Below are positions 16,572 through 24,308 of a stretch of DNA of 64,000 bases, piece by piece. The position numbers and the translations under genes were made by a program. The DNA is taken from contig NZ_JAGEPF010000002.1 in the NCBI RefSeq assembly GCF_017573465.1, forward strand, positions 62,001-126,000, written 5' to 3'. The notes under the pieces are model-generated. The model worked only from the letters and a program-made list of their open reading frames with translations, was not told where the DNA came from and searched no databases. Origin of the DNA: Actinomadura violacea. GTDB lineage: Bacteria > Actinomycetota > Actinomycetes > Streptosporangiales > Streptosporangiaceae. Each line of letters opens with the position of its first letter. The stretch's first letter is position 1.

Positions 16572-17843
16572 ATGCAATCAGTGACGGTCGAGTTGGGAGC
16601 CGCGTCCACCATGGAACTGGTGAACGCGCTCTCAACCATCGCCACTGAACTCGCCACCCGACAAGCCCCCGAATCAGCAGCCGCCTGCCTCGAACTCACC
16701 GAAACACTTGCCACGGCCACCGATATGCAGGAAAGCGCCATGGCATCGTTCATCGGCCGAGTGGACGTGGCAGGGGAACAGCAGCGGTGGGGATACCCCT
16801 CCACCCGCGCATGGCTGCGCTCCAAGCTCGGCATGCGAGAGAGCCGCGCCAAGGAGCGCTTGACCCTCGCGCGCCAGCGGCACCGGATCCCGCAGGTCGC
16901 CAAGCGCCTGGCGGCCGGAGACCTGTCCTACGGCTACGCCACCACGATTGCCGACTCGGTCGCGCGCCTGGACGACATCGACTGCGCCCAGGCCGAGGCC
17001 ACACTCCTGGAGATGGCCGATCAGGGCTTCTCGGCCGGGAAGGTCGCCTCGTTCGGGCAGCGCATCCGCGACGTCATCGCCGAACGCGACGGCACCGAGG
17101 ACGCGCCCGACGCAGACACCAAGCACGGCTACGACAAGTCGTGGATCACCACCACCCGTTCCCTGGACGGCGGCCGCTACATCAAGGGGTGGCTGAACCC
17201 CGAGGACGCCGCGATCTGGGACGGCACCCTCGCGCCCCTGGCCAAGCCGGCCGGGCCCGACGACCGCCGGGACGTGAGCGAACGCACCGCCGCCGCACTG
17301 TCCAGCGTCCTGTCCGGCGGACACAAGGCCACCAAGGTCACCGTCATCTGCGACCTGGAGACCCTCACCGGCGGCAACGCCCCCGCCCGCCTCACCGACG
17401 GGACACCGATCCCCGCCGCCCAAGCCCGCCGCATCGCGCTGGCCGCCGGAGTGTCACCCCTCCTGCTGGGACGAGGCAACACCCCGCTCTACCTCGGCTA
17501 CCGCGAACGGTTCGCCAGCGCCGCCCAACGCCAAGTCCTGGAAACGCTGTACCCCACCTGCGCAGTGCGGGAATGCGAGACCCCCGGGACACTGTGCGAA
17601 GTGGATCATGTCGGCGGATGGGCACTCGGTAGGTCACCGACCGACATCGATCAACTCGCGCTCACCTGCGGATGGCACAACCGGTTCAAACACACCAGCC
17701 CCGACCAGATCCACATCACCAAAGATCAAGACGGGCGCTACGTCTACCGATTGCTACCGCCACCGGATGCGCATCGACGAACCGGGGGCGGGCCGCCCGA
17801 CGGAACCGGGCCACCCGACACCACCCTCACCTGGGCTGCGTAA
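16572..17843 (+). CDS. DUF222/13E12-type HNH endonuclease
   Basis: 423 residues. The N-terminal ~300 form a DUF222 helical domain (GRVDVAGEQQRWGYPSTRAWLR, LAAGDLSYGYATTIAD). The C-terminal HNH nuclease has Cys330, Cys335, Cys342, Asp345-His346 in CEVDHVGGW, Cys366 and His369 in CGWHNRFKH. This architecture is that of the actinobacterial 13E12 repeat proteins, abundant and often linked to mobile DNA; their target is not established. It lies between two inverted copies of a MITE-like repeat and follows a low-GC spacer, which fits acquisition. Gly/Pro-rich disordered tail. ATG at 16572, leaderless. Confidence 0.88.
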   Translation: MQSVTVELGAASTMELVNALSTIATELATRQAPESAAACLELTETLATATDMQESAMASFIGRVDVAGEQQRWGYPSTRAWLRSKLGMRESRAKERLTLARQRHRIPQVAKRLAAGDLSYGYATTIADSVARLDDIDCAQAEATLLEMADQGFSAGKVASFGQRIRDVIAERDGTEDAPDADTKHGYDKSWITTTRSLDGGRYIKGWLNPEDAAIWDGTLAPLAKPAGPDDRRDVSERTAAALSSVLSGGHKATKVTVICDLETLTGGNAPARLTDGTPIPAAQARRIALAAGVSPLLLGRGNTPLYLGYRERFASAAQRQVLETLYPTCAVRECETPGTLCEVDHVGGWALGRSPTDIDQLALTCGWHNRFKHTSPDQIHITKDQDGRYVYRLLPPPDAHRRTGGGPPDGTGPPDTTLTWAA

Positions 17844-18003
17844 CCCCCGCCACTCACATGGACATCCGGTCGCCCGGCAGCAACACCGCCGGGCGGTCGG
17901 CATGCCCTCACATCACCAGGCCCGCACTCTGCCGCCATCCGCAGTAGCCCACACCCGGAAAGCAGTGGTGGCGCGCACCTCAGGAAGGCCGTGCCTGCGG
18001 AGC

Positions 18004-18459
18004 TCAAGCCACGCAGAACTCATTGCCTTCCGGGTCACAGAGGAGGACGCCGAAGTGGTCCTCACCAGGCTCGTCGAGGATGCGCAGCGTTGTAGCGCCA
18101 GCGCTGGTCAGCCGCTCCACCATGGCATTGACCCGTTGGACACGAACGGCCAGTGCGACGCCCCGTCCACCGCTCACCTTCAAATCAAGGTGAAGCCGGT
18201 TCTTGACGACCTTTGGTTCGGGCACGCGTTGGAACCACACTCGAGGGCCTCGACCTGCCGGATCAATGATTGATTCGGGCGTCATGCCGGCTCCAGCGGG
18301 CAGCTCTGCCTCGGGCACTCCCATCGCCGTCCAATAATCCCGCCAGTTGATGTGTCCGTCGGGTGGCGGCTCGGGCACGTACCCCAGGGCCTCGCACCAG
18401 AAGTCCACCAATCTCTGCGGGTCGGCGCAATCGATGGTCAGTTGCATGGTGACGTCCAT
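18004..18459 (-). CDS. VOC family (glyoxalase-like) protein
   Basis: About 151 residues. MQLTIDCADPQRLVDFWCEALGYVPEPPP is the standard opening of the glyoxalase-like (PF18029) VOC domain, and NRLHLDLKVSGGR plus HFGVLLCDPEGNEFCVA give the second half. A ligand-binding or small catalytic role is likely; substrate unknown. Start uncertain: ATG at 18459 is used, with ATG 18447, 18471 and 18489 as alternatives. It lies inside the inverted-repeat pair with the DUF222 gene, on the opposite strand. Confidence 0.75.
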   Translation of the reverse strand: MDVTMQLTIDCADPQRLVDFWCEALGYVPEPPPDGHINWRDYWTAMGVPEAELPAGAGMTPESIIDPAGRGPRVWFQRVPEPKVVKNRLHLDLKVSGGRGVALAVRVQRVNAMVERLTSAGATTLRILDEPGEDHFGVLLCDPEGNEFCVA

Positions 18460-18521
18460 GCCACACAACATCCCAGGCGGGTCTGACAAGAACTCATGCT
18501 CTCCGATCGGGCCCTGTCATC

Positions 18522-18720
18522 CCTTACGGAAGGGGGTGGTGGGGTGGCGCGACCTGGGGCGGGGCAGGCGGAGCCTGCCCCTAACGCTGCCTCAGGGGCC
18601 GCAGAGGCTCCAAAGTCAAGGGTGGACGAAGTCCATCGCGCAGCGACGCCGAAGGCGCCCTTGACTTTGGAGGGGCGGCCCCGTAGGCCAGCGCCACCCC
18701 ACCACCCGAACACCATCTCG
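18522..18720 (-). repeat. MITE-like palindromic repeat, copy 2
   Basis: Inverted copy of 16227-16425, the same 199-bp length with only a few substitutions (for example CTGGCCTACGG against CTGGCGTACGG). It keeps the 16-bp terminal inverted repeats and both inner hairpins. With copy 1 it brackets 2.1 kb holding the DUF222/HNH and VOC genes. I see no clear target-site duplication at the outer ends. Confidence 0.8.
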
Positions 18721-19085
18721 CCCCAAGACCCGAACACCCGACGCCCCCGCCCCCGAACCCCCCTCGACGAGCCAGGCGGGTCGGTGCCCGGCGGTCAACG
18801 CCGACCCACCGTCCCGCCGGCCCACCACCCCGCCGACCCGCCGACCCACCGGACGCGTGGCATCAGCGAGTCGCCCGCTCCGCGTACACCGCGGAACAAG
18901 ACGACGTGATCAATGGCTACGACGCCGTCCGCACCACAACGTTCCAGCCGCAAGACGCGACTCCGCCGAAGAGTTGGCCGCCGAGAACATCGTCGGCTCC
19001 CCCTAAGTCCCACCCACACCTCACCATGCACGTCGTGGCGACTTTTGTTGCGTGGTCTCGCGGGGTGTCGGAGGTGGCGGGCATC
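18721..19085. other. 365-bp spacer without a gene
   Basis: Open frames here have no ribosome binding site and no family pattern. The first ~130 bp are C-rich low complexity (runs of CCCGCCGACC type). GGAGGT at 19070-19075 belongs to the following gene. I see no clear promoter. Confidence 0.4.
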
Positions 19086-19499
19086 ATGGCGGGCATGACC
19101 TTCCAAGCGAGCGGCGCCTTCGACATCGACGCGTGGGAAGCCGAGAAGCCGTACGACGAGCAGGGCGGCAACAAGCTGAGCCGGGTGCACGTGGGCAAGA
19201 CGTTCCACGGCGATCTGGTGGGGACGAGCACCACCGAGCTGATCACGGTGGAGTCGGCCGCCGGGCCGGTGGCGTACGTGGGAATCGAGCACGTGCAGGG
19301 CATCCTGCACGGCCGGGAGGGGACGTTCGTCCTGCAGCACAGCGCGGGCACCGAGGACGGCACGCCCGGCACGCAGTGGCTGCGCTGGCTGATCGTGCCG
19401 ACGTCCGGGACCGGGGAGCTGGCGGGGATCCGCGGGACCGGGCAGATCACCGTCACCGACGGCGGGCACACCTGGACGCTGGAGTACACGCTCGACTGA
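19086..19499 (+). CDS. DUF3224 domain protein
   Basis: 137 residues. The sequence FDIDAWEAEKPYDEQGGNKLSRVHVGKTFHGDLVGTSTTELITV continues into YVGIEHVQGILHGREGTFVLQHSAG and IRGTGQITVTDGGHTWTLEYTL. This is the DUF3224 beta-barrel (allene-oxide-cyclase-like fold) common in actinobacteria; function unknown. GGAGGT lies ten bases before the ATG at 19086. The ATG at 19095 is the alternative. Confidence 0.85.
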   Translation: MAGMTFQASGAFDIDAWEAEKPYDEQGGNKLSRVHVGKTFHGDLVGTSTTELITVESAAGPVAYVGIEHVQGILHGREGTFVLQHSAGTEDGTPGTQWLRWLIVPTSGTGELAGIRGTGQITVTDGGHTWTLEYTLD

Positions 19500-19565
19500 C
19501 CCGCGCCGGCGGGCGGCGCGCGCGTGTGTAAGTGCGGTGTAATCCGTTCGCCTTAGTCTCCATCG

Positions 19566-19913
19566 ATGATGTCCAGGAGGCTTCGCGTGGTCGCGGCGGC
19601 GGGAGTCTGCCTCGCGGTCGCGGTGGGATGCGGTGGCGGGGGCCATGACGGCCTCGTCGCGGCGTTGAAGGACGGACCGCTGCACGGGTACGGCAGGTCG
19701 GACAAGCAGCTGGACTGCTATGCCTCGGCGCTGACGGAGTACGGCGACAAGTCCGACGTCAAGGCGTTCGTCGACGGCGGCGGCAAGGACGCGGCAGCCT
19801 ACCGGCGCATCCGGATCAAGGACCGGGAGGCGTTTGTGAAGAAGGCGGACGCCTGCCTGGATCTGCACCAGTTCGCGAACCCCTATCCGACGGCGGCGTT
19901 CGGCGGCGGGTAG
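19566..19913 (+). CDS. small predicted lipoprotein
   Basis: 115 residues. MMSRRLRVVAAAGVCLAVAVGCGGGG is a signal peptide with a lipobox-like AVGC, so the mature protein would be lipid-anchored at Cys22. The remaining ~90 residues are charged with two more cysteines; no family recognised. The ATG at 19566 keeps the positively charged n-region. A GTG at 19587 has a better AGGAGG six bases upstream but would remove those arginines, so the true start is open. Confidence 0.6.
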   Translation: MMSRRLRVVAAAGVCLAVAVGCGGGGHDGLVAALKDGPLHGYGRSDKQLDCYASALTEYGDKSDVKAFVDGGGKDAAAYRRIRIKDREAFVKKADACLDLHQFANPYPTAAFGGG

Positions 19914-19943
19914 CGGGGGCGCGGCTGCCGGTAATCTTTCGCC

Positions 19944-20528
19944 ATGCCCCCGGTCAGTACCGACGCGACGCGCGAGCGGATCATCGACGCCGCCGAGGCG
20001 TGCTTCTCCCGGTTCGGCGTGGCGAAGACCACGGTGGAGGACATCGCGGCGGCGGCGAAGCTGTCGCGGGCGACGGTGTACCGGGCGGTCAGCGGCGGGC
20101 GGGACGAGCTGATCCTCGCGGTGGTGGTGCGCGACCTGCACCGCTTCCTGGACCGGCTCGCGGTGCGGCTGCGCAGCGAGCGGTCGGTGCCGGAGGCGAT
20201 CGTCGAGGGCACGATGGACGCGGTCGAGTACGTCCGCAACGAGCCGGCGATCGCGCATTTCCTGGTGCCGGAGGCGGCGGGGCACATGCAGGCGGCGGTG
20301 GCGGGTGCGGCGGAGCACGTCCTCGCGCTGTGCTGCGACTACGTGCGGCCCTACTTCGAGCAGGCGCAGCGGCAGCGGACGCTGCGCGCCGACATCGAGG
20401 TCGAGGGGACGGTGGAGTTCCTGTTCCGGATCATCACGTCGCTGATCGTGATGGACCGGCAGCGCGAGCCCGACGAGCTGCGCCGCTTCCTGCGCACGTA
20501 CGTGGTGCCGGGGATAGCCGGGCGCTGA
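19944..20528 (+). CDS. TetR family regulator
   Basis: 194 residues. The N-terminal helix-turn-helix is ATRERIIDAAEACFSRFGVAKTTVEDIAAAAKLSRATVYRAVSGGRDEL. The rest is the helical ligand-binding domain. It follows the lipoprotein on the same strand, 30 bp away, and precedes the M50 protease. No operator is evident at its own start, so its target is not assigned. Confidence 0.88.
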   Translation: MPPVSTDATRERIIDAAEACFSRFGVAKTTVEDIAAAAKLSRATVYRAVSGGRDELILAVVVRDLHRFLDRLAVRLRSERSVPEAIVEGTMDAVEYVRNEPAIAHFLVPEAAGHMQAAVAGAAEHVLALCCDYVRPYFEQAQRQRTLRADIEVEGTVEFLFRIITSLIVMDRQREPDELRRFLRTYVVPGIAGR

Positions 20529-20609
20529 TCCGGCGCGGGGGCGTACCCGCACCTACGAGGCGGTAGCTTTCAAGGAATCGGACGGGCGGGACCGGAAGGG
20601 GTCGGGGCG

Positions 20610-21395
20610 ATGGTTGCGGACTTCACGAAACGGGGCCGGTCGGCGGTGCAGCCGAGCCCGGTGTTCCTCGTGATCGTGGCGGCGACCGTCATCTGCGGCC
20701 TCCTCGCCTGGCGGTACGGCGACAACCCGGCCAAGGGGGCGCGGGTCGCGCTGTTCGGGTTCGTCATCGCGGCATGGGTGCTGTCCCTGTGCGTGCACGA
20801 GTTCGGGCACGCCTACATCGCCTACCGGTCCGGGGACCGGAGCGTGGCGGCGAAGGGGTACCTGACGCTGAACCCGCTGAAGTACTCCGACATGCTGCTG
20901 AGCTTCCTGATCCCGGTGGTGTTCATCCTGCTCGGCGGGATCGGCCTGCCGGGCGGGGCGGTGTGGATCGAGCGGCACCGCATTCCGGGGCGGCTGCGGC
21001 ACAGCCTGGTGTCGGCGGCGGGGCCGCTGTCCAACGCCATCTTCGCGATCATGCTGGCGGTGATCTACAAGAACTTCGCGGCGCAGGGCCACGCGGTGTT
21101 CTGGCTGGGGCTGGCGTTCCTGGCGTTCCTGCAGGTCACAGCCGCTCTGCTGAACCTGCTGCCGATTCCGGGGCTGGACGGGTTCGGCATCGTCGAGCCG
21201 TACCTGCCGCGCCGCTTCGTCGACCAGGTCAGCGGGTACGGCGGCTACATCTTCCTGGTGCTGATCGCGCTGCTGTGGATCGAGCCGATCAACCGCGGCT
21301 TCTTCCACCTGATCTACCACATCACGGACGCCCTGGGGATCGGCACCATCTCGATCGAGGTGGGCCACTCGCTCTTCATGTTCTGGCAGAGCTGA
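20610..21395 (+). CDS. M50 (site-2 protease-like) membrane metalloprotease
   Basis: 261 residues with about six membrane segments. HEFGHA in LSLCVHEFGHAYIAYRSGD is the zinc-binding HExxH with catalytic Glu. NLLPIPGLDGFG is the second M50 motif supplying the Asp ligand. SAAGPLSNAIFAIML between them is the usual third conserved stretch. Compact family members lack PDZ domains, as here. It would cleave membrane substrates, possibly anti-sigma factors, but no partner is adjacent. Confidence 0.85.
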   Translation: MVADFTKRGRSAVQPSPVFLVIVAATVICGLLAWRYGDNPAKGARVALFGFVIAAWVLSLCVHEFGHAYIAYRSGDRSVAAKGYLTLNPLKYSDMLLSFLIPVVFILLGGIGLPGGAVWIERHRIPGRLRHSLVSAAGPLSNAIFAIMLAVIYKNFAAQGHAVFWLGLAFLAFLQVTAALLNLLPIPGLDGFGIVEPYLPRRFVDQVSGYGGYIFLVLIALLWIEPINRGFFHLIYHITDALGIGTISIEVGHSLFMFWQS

Positions 21396-21397
21396 GG

Positions 21398-22066
21398 CTA
21401 TTTCCCGTCGCCGTCCGCGGCGCGCCCTGCGTCATCCGCGGACCGGCCGTCGCCGGCGAGGTGGCGGACGATGCGGCGGAGCTGTTCGGCGTAGTGCTCC
21501 TGGAACTCGGGTGAGTCGGGGCTGATGCCGAAGACGCGGCGGACCGCGAGCGGCAGCACGACGGGCGCGGAGACCATGGCCATCATCACGAGCATGACGG
21601 CGGCGGGGTCCAGGTCGCCGGCGAGTTCGCCGTCGGCCTGGCGCCGCACCAGCTCGGACAGGTCCTCGCGCTCGATGGGCGGTTCGCCGTCGAAGGTGCC
21701 GGTGAGGCCGCGCAGGGCGTTGAGGCGGGTGCCGCGCGGGTCGTCGAGGGCGTGCCGCAGATAGCGGACGAGCACCTCGTCGAGCCCGATGCCGGGGTCG
21801 TTGAAGCCGGCCTCGGTCTCGCGCCAGCGGCAGGTGATCTCCCGGTAGAGGCCCCCCTTGCCGCCGAAGTAGTAGTTGATCAGCTGTTTGTTCACGCCGG
21901 CGCGGTCGGCGATGTCCTGCACCCGGGCGCCCGCGTAGCCCTTGGCGGCGAACTCCTCCAGGGCGGCGTCGAGCAGCAGCCGCCGCGACCGCTCGGCGTC
22001 CAGCTTGCGTTCGCCCGGCGCGGGGGCGCGCCGCGGCCGCCTGGTCTCCTCCGTCACGCCGTTCAT
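21398..22066 (-). CDS. TetR family repressor of the divergent NmrA gene
   Basis: 222 residues. The helix-turn-helix is RSRRLLLDAALEEFAAKGYAGARVQDIADRAGVNKQLINYYFGGKGGLY, followed by a TetR_C domain. It is divergent from the NmrA-family oxidoreductase with 98 bp between starts. That interval carries two ATCCnnnTGGTTGA sites 21 bp apart, so it probably represses the oxidoreductase and perhaps itself. The tail is Asp/Gly/Ala-rich. Confidence 0.9.
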   Translation of the reverse strand: MNGVTEETRRPRRAPAPGERKLDAERSRRLLLDAALEEFAAKGYAGARVQDIADRAGVNKQLINYYFGGKGGLYREITCRWRETEAGFNDPGIGLDEVLVRYLRHALDDPRGTRLNALRGLTGTFDGEPPIEREDLSELVRRQADGELAGDLDPAAVMLVMMAMVSAPVVLPLAVRRVFGISPDSPEFQEHYAEQLRRIVRHLAGDGRSADDAGRAADGDGK

Positions 22067-22093
22067 GGTACCGCCCGGCTGACGCCGTCATAC

Positions 22094-22130
22094 ATCCGGC
22101 TGGTTGACGTCTTCATCCATTTGGTTGAAG
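22094..22130. promoter_or_regulatory. paired TetR operator sites
   Basis: ATCCGGCTGGTTGA (22094-22107) and ATCCATTTGGTTGA (22115-22128) start exactly 21 bp apart, two helical turns. The second is the core of the near-perfect palindrome CTTCATCCATTTGGTTGAAG (22111-22130). Both lie between divergently transcribed TetR and NmrA genes. Confidence 0.7.
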
Positions 22131-22164
22131 ATGGCCGGAGCACTCACACGGAAGAAGTCGAACG

Positions 22165-22974
22165 ATGATCCTTGTCACCGGTGCCACCGGTAACGTCGGC
22201 CGCCACGTGGTCGGCGAGCTGCTCTGCGCGGACGTGAAGGTCCGCGCGCTGACCCGCGACCCCGCGACCGCGCGGCTGCCCCGCGAGGCCGAGGTCGCCC
22301 GCACCGACGAGATGCCGCTGGACGGCGTCACGTCGCTGTTCCTCAACCCCGCCGTGTTCTGGGGCGGGCTCGGCGACCTGCTGGAGCGCGCCCGCGACGG
22401 CGGCGTCCGGCGCGTCGTCATGCTGTCGTCGGCCGCCGCGCTGGACGACGATCCGGCCAACGCGATCGGCGCCCACCATCTGGAGATCGAGCGCGCGATC
22501 GAGGCGACCGGCCTGGAGTGGACGTTCGTGCGCCCGGGCGAGTTCGCGACCAACTCGCTGGCCTGGGCGGAGACGATCCGCGCGGGCGAGCCGGTGCGCG
22601 GCCCGTACGCGCGGGCGCGCAGCGCGCCGATCCATGAGCGCGACATCGCCGCCGTCGCCGCGCGCGCCCTGCTGTCGGACGAGCTGGTGGGCGCGAAGCC
22701 GGTGCTCAGCGGCCCGGAGGCGCTCACCCACCCGGAGATGGTCGAGATCATCGGCGCGGCCGCCGGGGTCCCGGCCCGGTTCGAGGAGATCACCCCGGAG
22801 TCGGCGCGGTCGGAGATGCTCTCCCGCCCCTACATGCGCGAGGGGATCGTGGACGCGCTGCTGAAGGTGCGCGCCGACGCGGTGGACCGCGAGGTCGAGA
22901 TCTCTCCGGAGGTCGAGCGCATCACGGGCCGGCCGGCCCGGACGTTCGCCGAGTGGGCCGCGGACCACTTCTGA
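22165..22974 (+). CDS. NmrA-family NAD(P)-binding oxidoreductase
   Basis: 269 residues. MILVTGATGNVGRHVVGELL is the Rossmann GxxGxxG start. RRVVMLSSAAA, HHLEIERAIEATGLEWTFVRPGEFATN and IHERDIAAVAARALL are typical of the NmrA/HSCARG-like atypical SDR group, which may act as NAD(P)H-quinone reductases or redox sensors. Under a divergent TetR with two operators. It ends before a strong hairpin. Confidence 0.87.
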   Translation: MILVTGATGNVGRHVVGELLCADVKVRALTRDPATARLPREAEVARTDEMPLDGVTSLFLNPAVFWGGLGDLLERARDGGVRRVVMLSSAAALDDDPANAIGAHHLEIERAIEATGLEWTFVRPGEFATNSLAWAETIRAGEPVRGPYARARSAPIHERDIAAVAARALLSDELVGAKPVLSGPEALTHPEMVEIIGAAAGVPARFEEITPESARSEMLSRPYMREGIVDALLKVRADAVDREVEISPEVERITGRPARTFAEWAADHF

Positions 22975-23024
22975 CGGCCGCGACGCGGCGCGTCACCGCC
23001 CGCCGGTGGGCGGGACATGGTACA

Positions 23025-23050
23025 GCCGGGCAGGCCCCCGCCTGCCCGGC
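23025..23050. terminator. bidirectional hairpin terminator
   Basis: GCCGGGCAGGC-CCCC-GCCTGCCCGGC, 11-bp perfect arms, between the convergent NmrA and PadR genes. Confidence 0.75.
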
Positions 23051-23074
23051 CGTATGCGTGTCGGCCCCCGGCCG

Positions 23075-23623
23075 TCAGGCCTCGGACGCGGTTCCGGGGC
23101 GGCGCTCCTCGTACTGCTTGCGCGCCCAGACGAACCAGTCGCGGCGCATGGCCATGAAGCGCTTGCCGTACTCCATGGTCAGCCGCCCGTTCCCGGTGAG
23201 CCCGCCCTCCTCCTCCCATGGGACGATCTCCTCGAGCCGGGCGAGGTCGTCGAGCCGGCCGGAGAGGGCGTCGATCATCCGGTCCATGTAGCCGAGGGCA
23301 TCCTCGGGGGCGACCTGGTCGAGGAAGAAGACCCGCAGCAGCACCTCGTCGCGGCGGTGCGGTTTCGGGTCGGTCTCCACCATCCAGTGGCGCAGTTCCG
23401 CGCGTCCCGCCGGGGTGATCGAGTACTCCTTGCGGCCGCGCGGACCCTCGGCGGACACCTCGATCAGCCCGCCCTCGGTGAGCTTGCCGAGCTCGCCGTA
23501 GAGCTGGCTCTGGGTCGCCTGCCAGACGGTCCCCAGCGAGATCTCGAACACCTTCATCAGGTCGTATCCGCTGGCCCCGTCCATCTCGGCGATCAGGCCC
23601 AGCAGCGCGTGTCGCAGGCTCAT
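23075..23623 (-). CDS. PadR family regulator
   Basis: 182 residues. MSLRHALLGLIAEMDGASGYDLMKVFEISLGTVWQATQSQLYGELGKLTEGGLIEV is the PadR winged helix, and a C-terminal Vir-type helical domain follows (DEVLLRVFFLDQVAPEDALGYM). The ATG at 23623 gives the family N-terminus; GAGG lies close upstream. It is divergent from the membrane protein-carotenoid oxygenase operon, with repeated TGACnnGTC boxes between, so it probably represses that operon. Confidence 0.9.
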   Translation of the reverse strand: MSLRHALLGLIAEMDGASGYDLMKVFEISLGTVWQATQSQLYGELGKLTEGGLIEVSAEGPRGRKEYSITPAGRAELRHWMVETDPKPHRRDEVLLRVFFLDQVAPEDALGYMDRMIDALSGRLDDLARLEEIVPWEEEGGLTGNGRLTMEYGKRFMAMRRDWFVWARKQYEERRPGTASEA

Positions 23624-23632
23624 ACCTCGAAC

Positions 23633-23688
23633 CATACACGTCAGGGTTGACATGTCGATACTGACACGTCTAGCTTTTGACCTGTCGA
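23633..23688. promoter_or_regulatory. TGACnyGTC operator array
   Basis: Three direct copies, TGACATGTCGA (23648-23658), TGACACGTCTA (23662-23672) and TGACCTGTCGA (23678-23688), plus a reversed TGACGTGTATG at 23633-23643. They fill the gap between the divergent PadR gene and the membrane protein/carotenoid oxygenase genes and are the likely PadR binding sites. Confidence 0.6.
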
Positions 23689-23720
23689 ACTTGGAATGTC
23701 GCTCCCGAAAGGCTCGCGCC

Positions 23721-24308
23721 ATGCTGCTCTACTACCTCCGGACCTTCCTCCCGTGGCTCCTGCTCGCCGTCGTGAGCGGCTGGAACGACCAGGCCGGCGC
23801 GGCGGCCGGCCTCGCGGCGGCGGTCGTCCTGCTCGCCCTGGACCTGCGCAAGGGCAGCCGGCTCGACGCGCTGATCCTCGAGGCGTCCGCCCTCGTCTTC
23901 ATGGCGCTGCTGACCGCGCTCGCCTTCGCCGACCCGCACTCGGTCCTGATGAACTACGGCGCGTCCATGGCGATCGGCTGGCTGGCCCTCACCGCGTGGG
24001 GCACCGTCCTCGCCGGACGGCCCTTCACCGAGGGCGTCGGGCGCCGCAACGTCACCGACGAGATCGCGGCGACGGACCTGTTCAAGAGCATCACCACCGT
24101 CATCGCCGTCGTCTGGGCGATCAGCTTCACCGTCATCGCGGTCGTCCTCGCCTTCGTGCAGCACGCCGCGCCGGACAACACCGCGCTGCTCGTCGCCGCC
24201 AAGGTCGCCGGGTTCGCCGTCCCGATCGTCTTCACCGCCCGCTACCCCGAGATCGCGCAGAAGCGGTACTTCGCCCGGCACGGCATCGACCGCGAGGCCG
24301 TCCGATGA
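23721..24308 (+). CDS. multi-pass membrane protein
   Basis: 195 residues, about six hydrophobic segments (MLLYYLRTFLPWLLLAVVSG onward). No named family is recognised. The pattern GRPFTEGVGRRNVTDEIAATDLFKSI between helices is charged and conserved-looking. AAAGG precedes the ATG at 23721. Its stop overlaps the start of the carotenoid oxygenase (ATGA), so the two are translationally coupled. It may handle a hydrophobic substrate or product for the oxygenase, an inference from context only. Confidence 0.75.
   Translation: MLLYYLRTFLPWLLLAVVSGWNDQAGAAAGLAAAVVLLALDLRKGSRLDALILEASALVFMALLTALAFADPHSVLMNYGASMAIGWLALTAWGTVLAGRPFTEGVGRRNVTDEIAATDLFKSITTVIAVVWAISFTVIAVVLAFVQHAAPDNTALLVAAKVAGFAVPIVFTARYPEIAQKRYFARHGIDREAVR

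Noticed and set aside
16012-16584. Plus-strand 190-codon frame across the repeat and MITE
   Set aside because: The same translated MITE appears at 18438-18737 on the other strand, showing that the frame follows the repeat and not a gene. It also overlaps the DUF222 start.
23652-24308. Longer start for the membrane protein before the carotenoid oxygenase
   Set aside because: The extra 23 residues would be translated from the PadR operator array; ATG 23721 has AAAGG at good distance.
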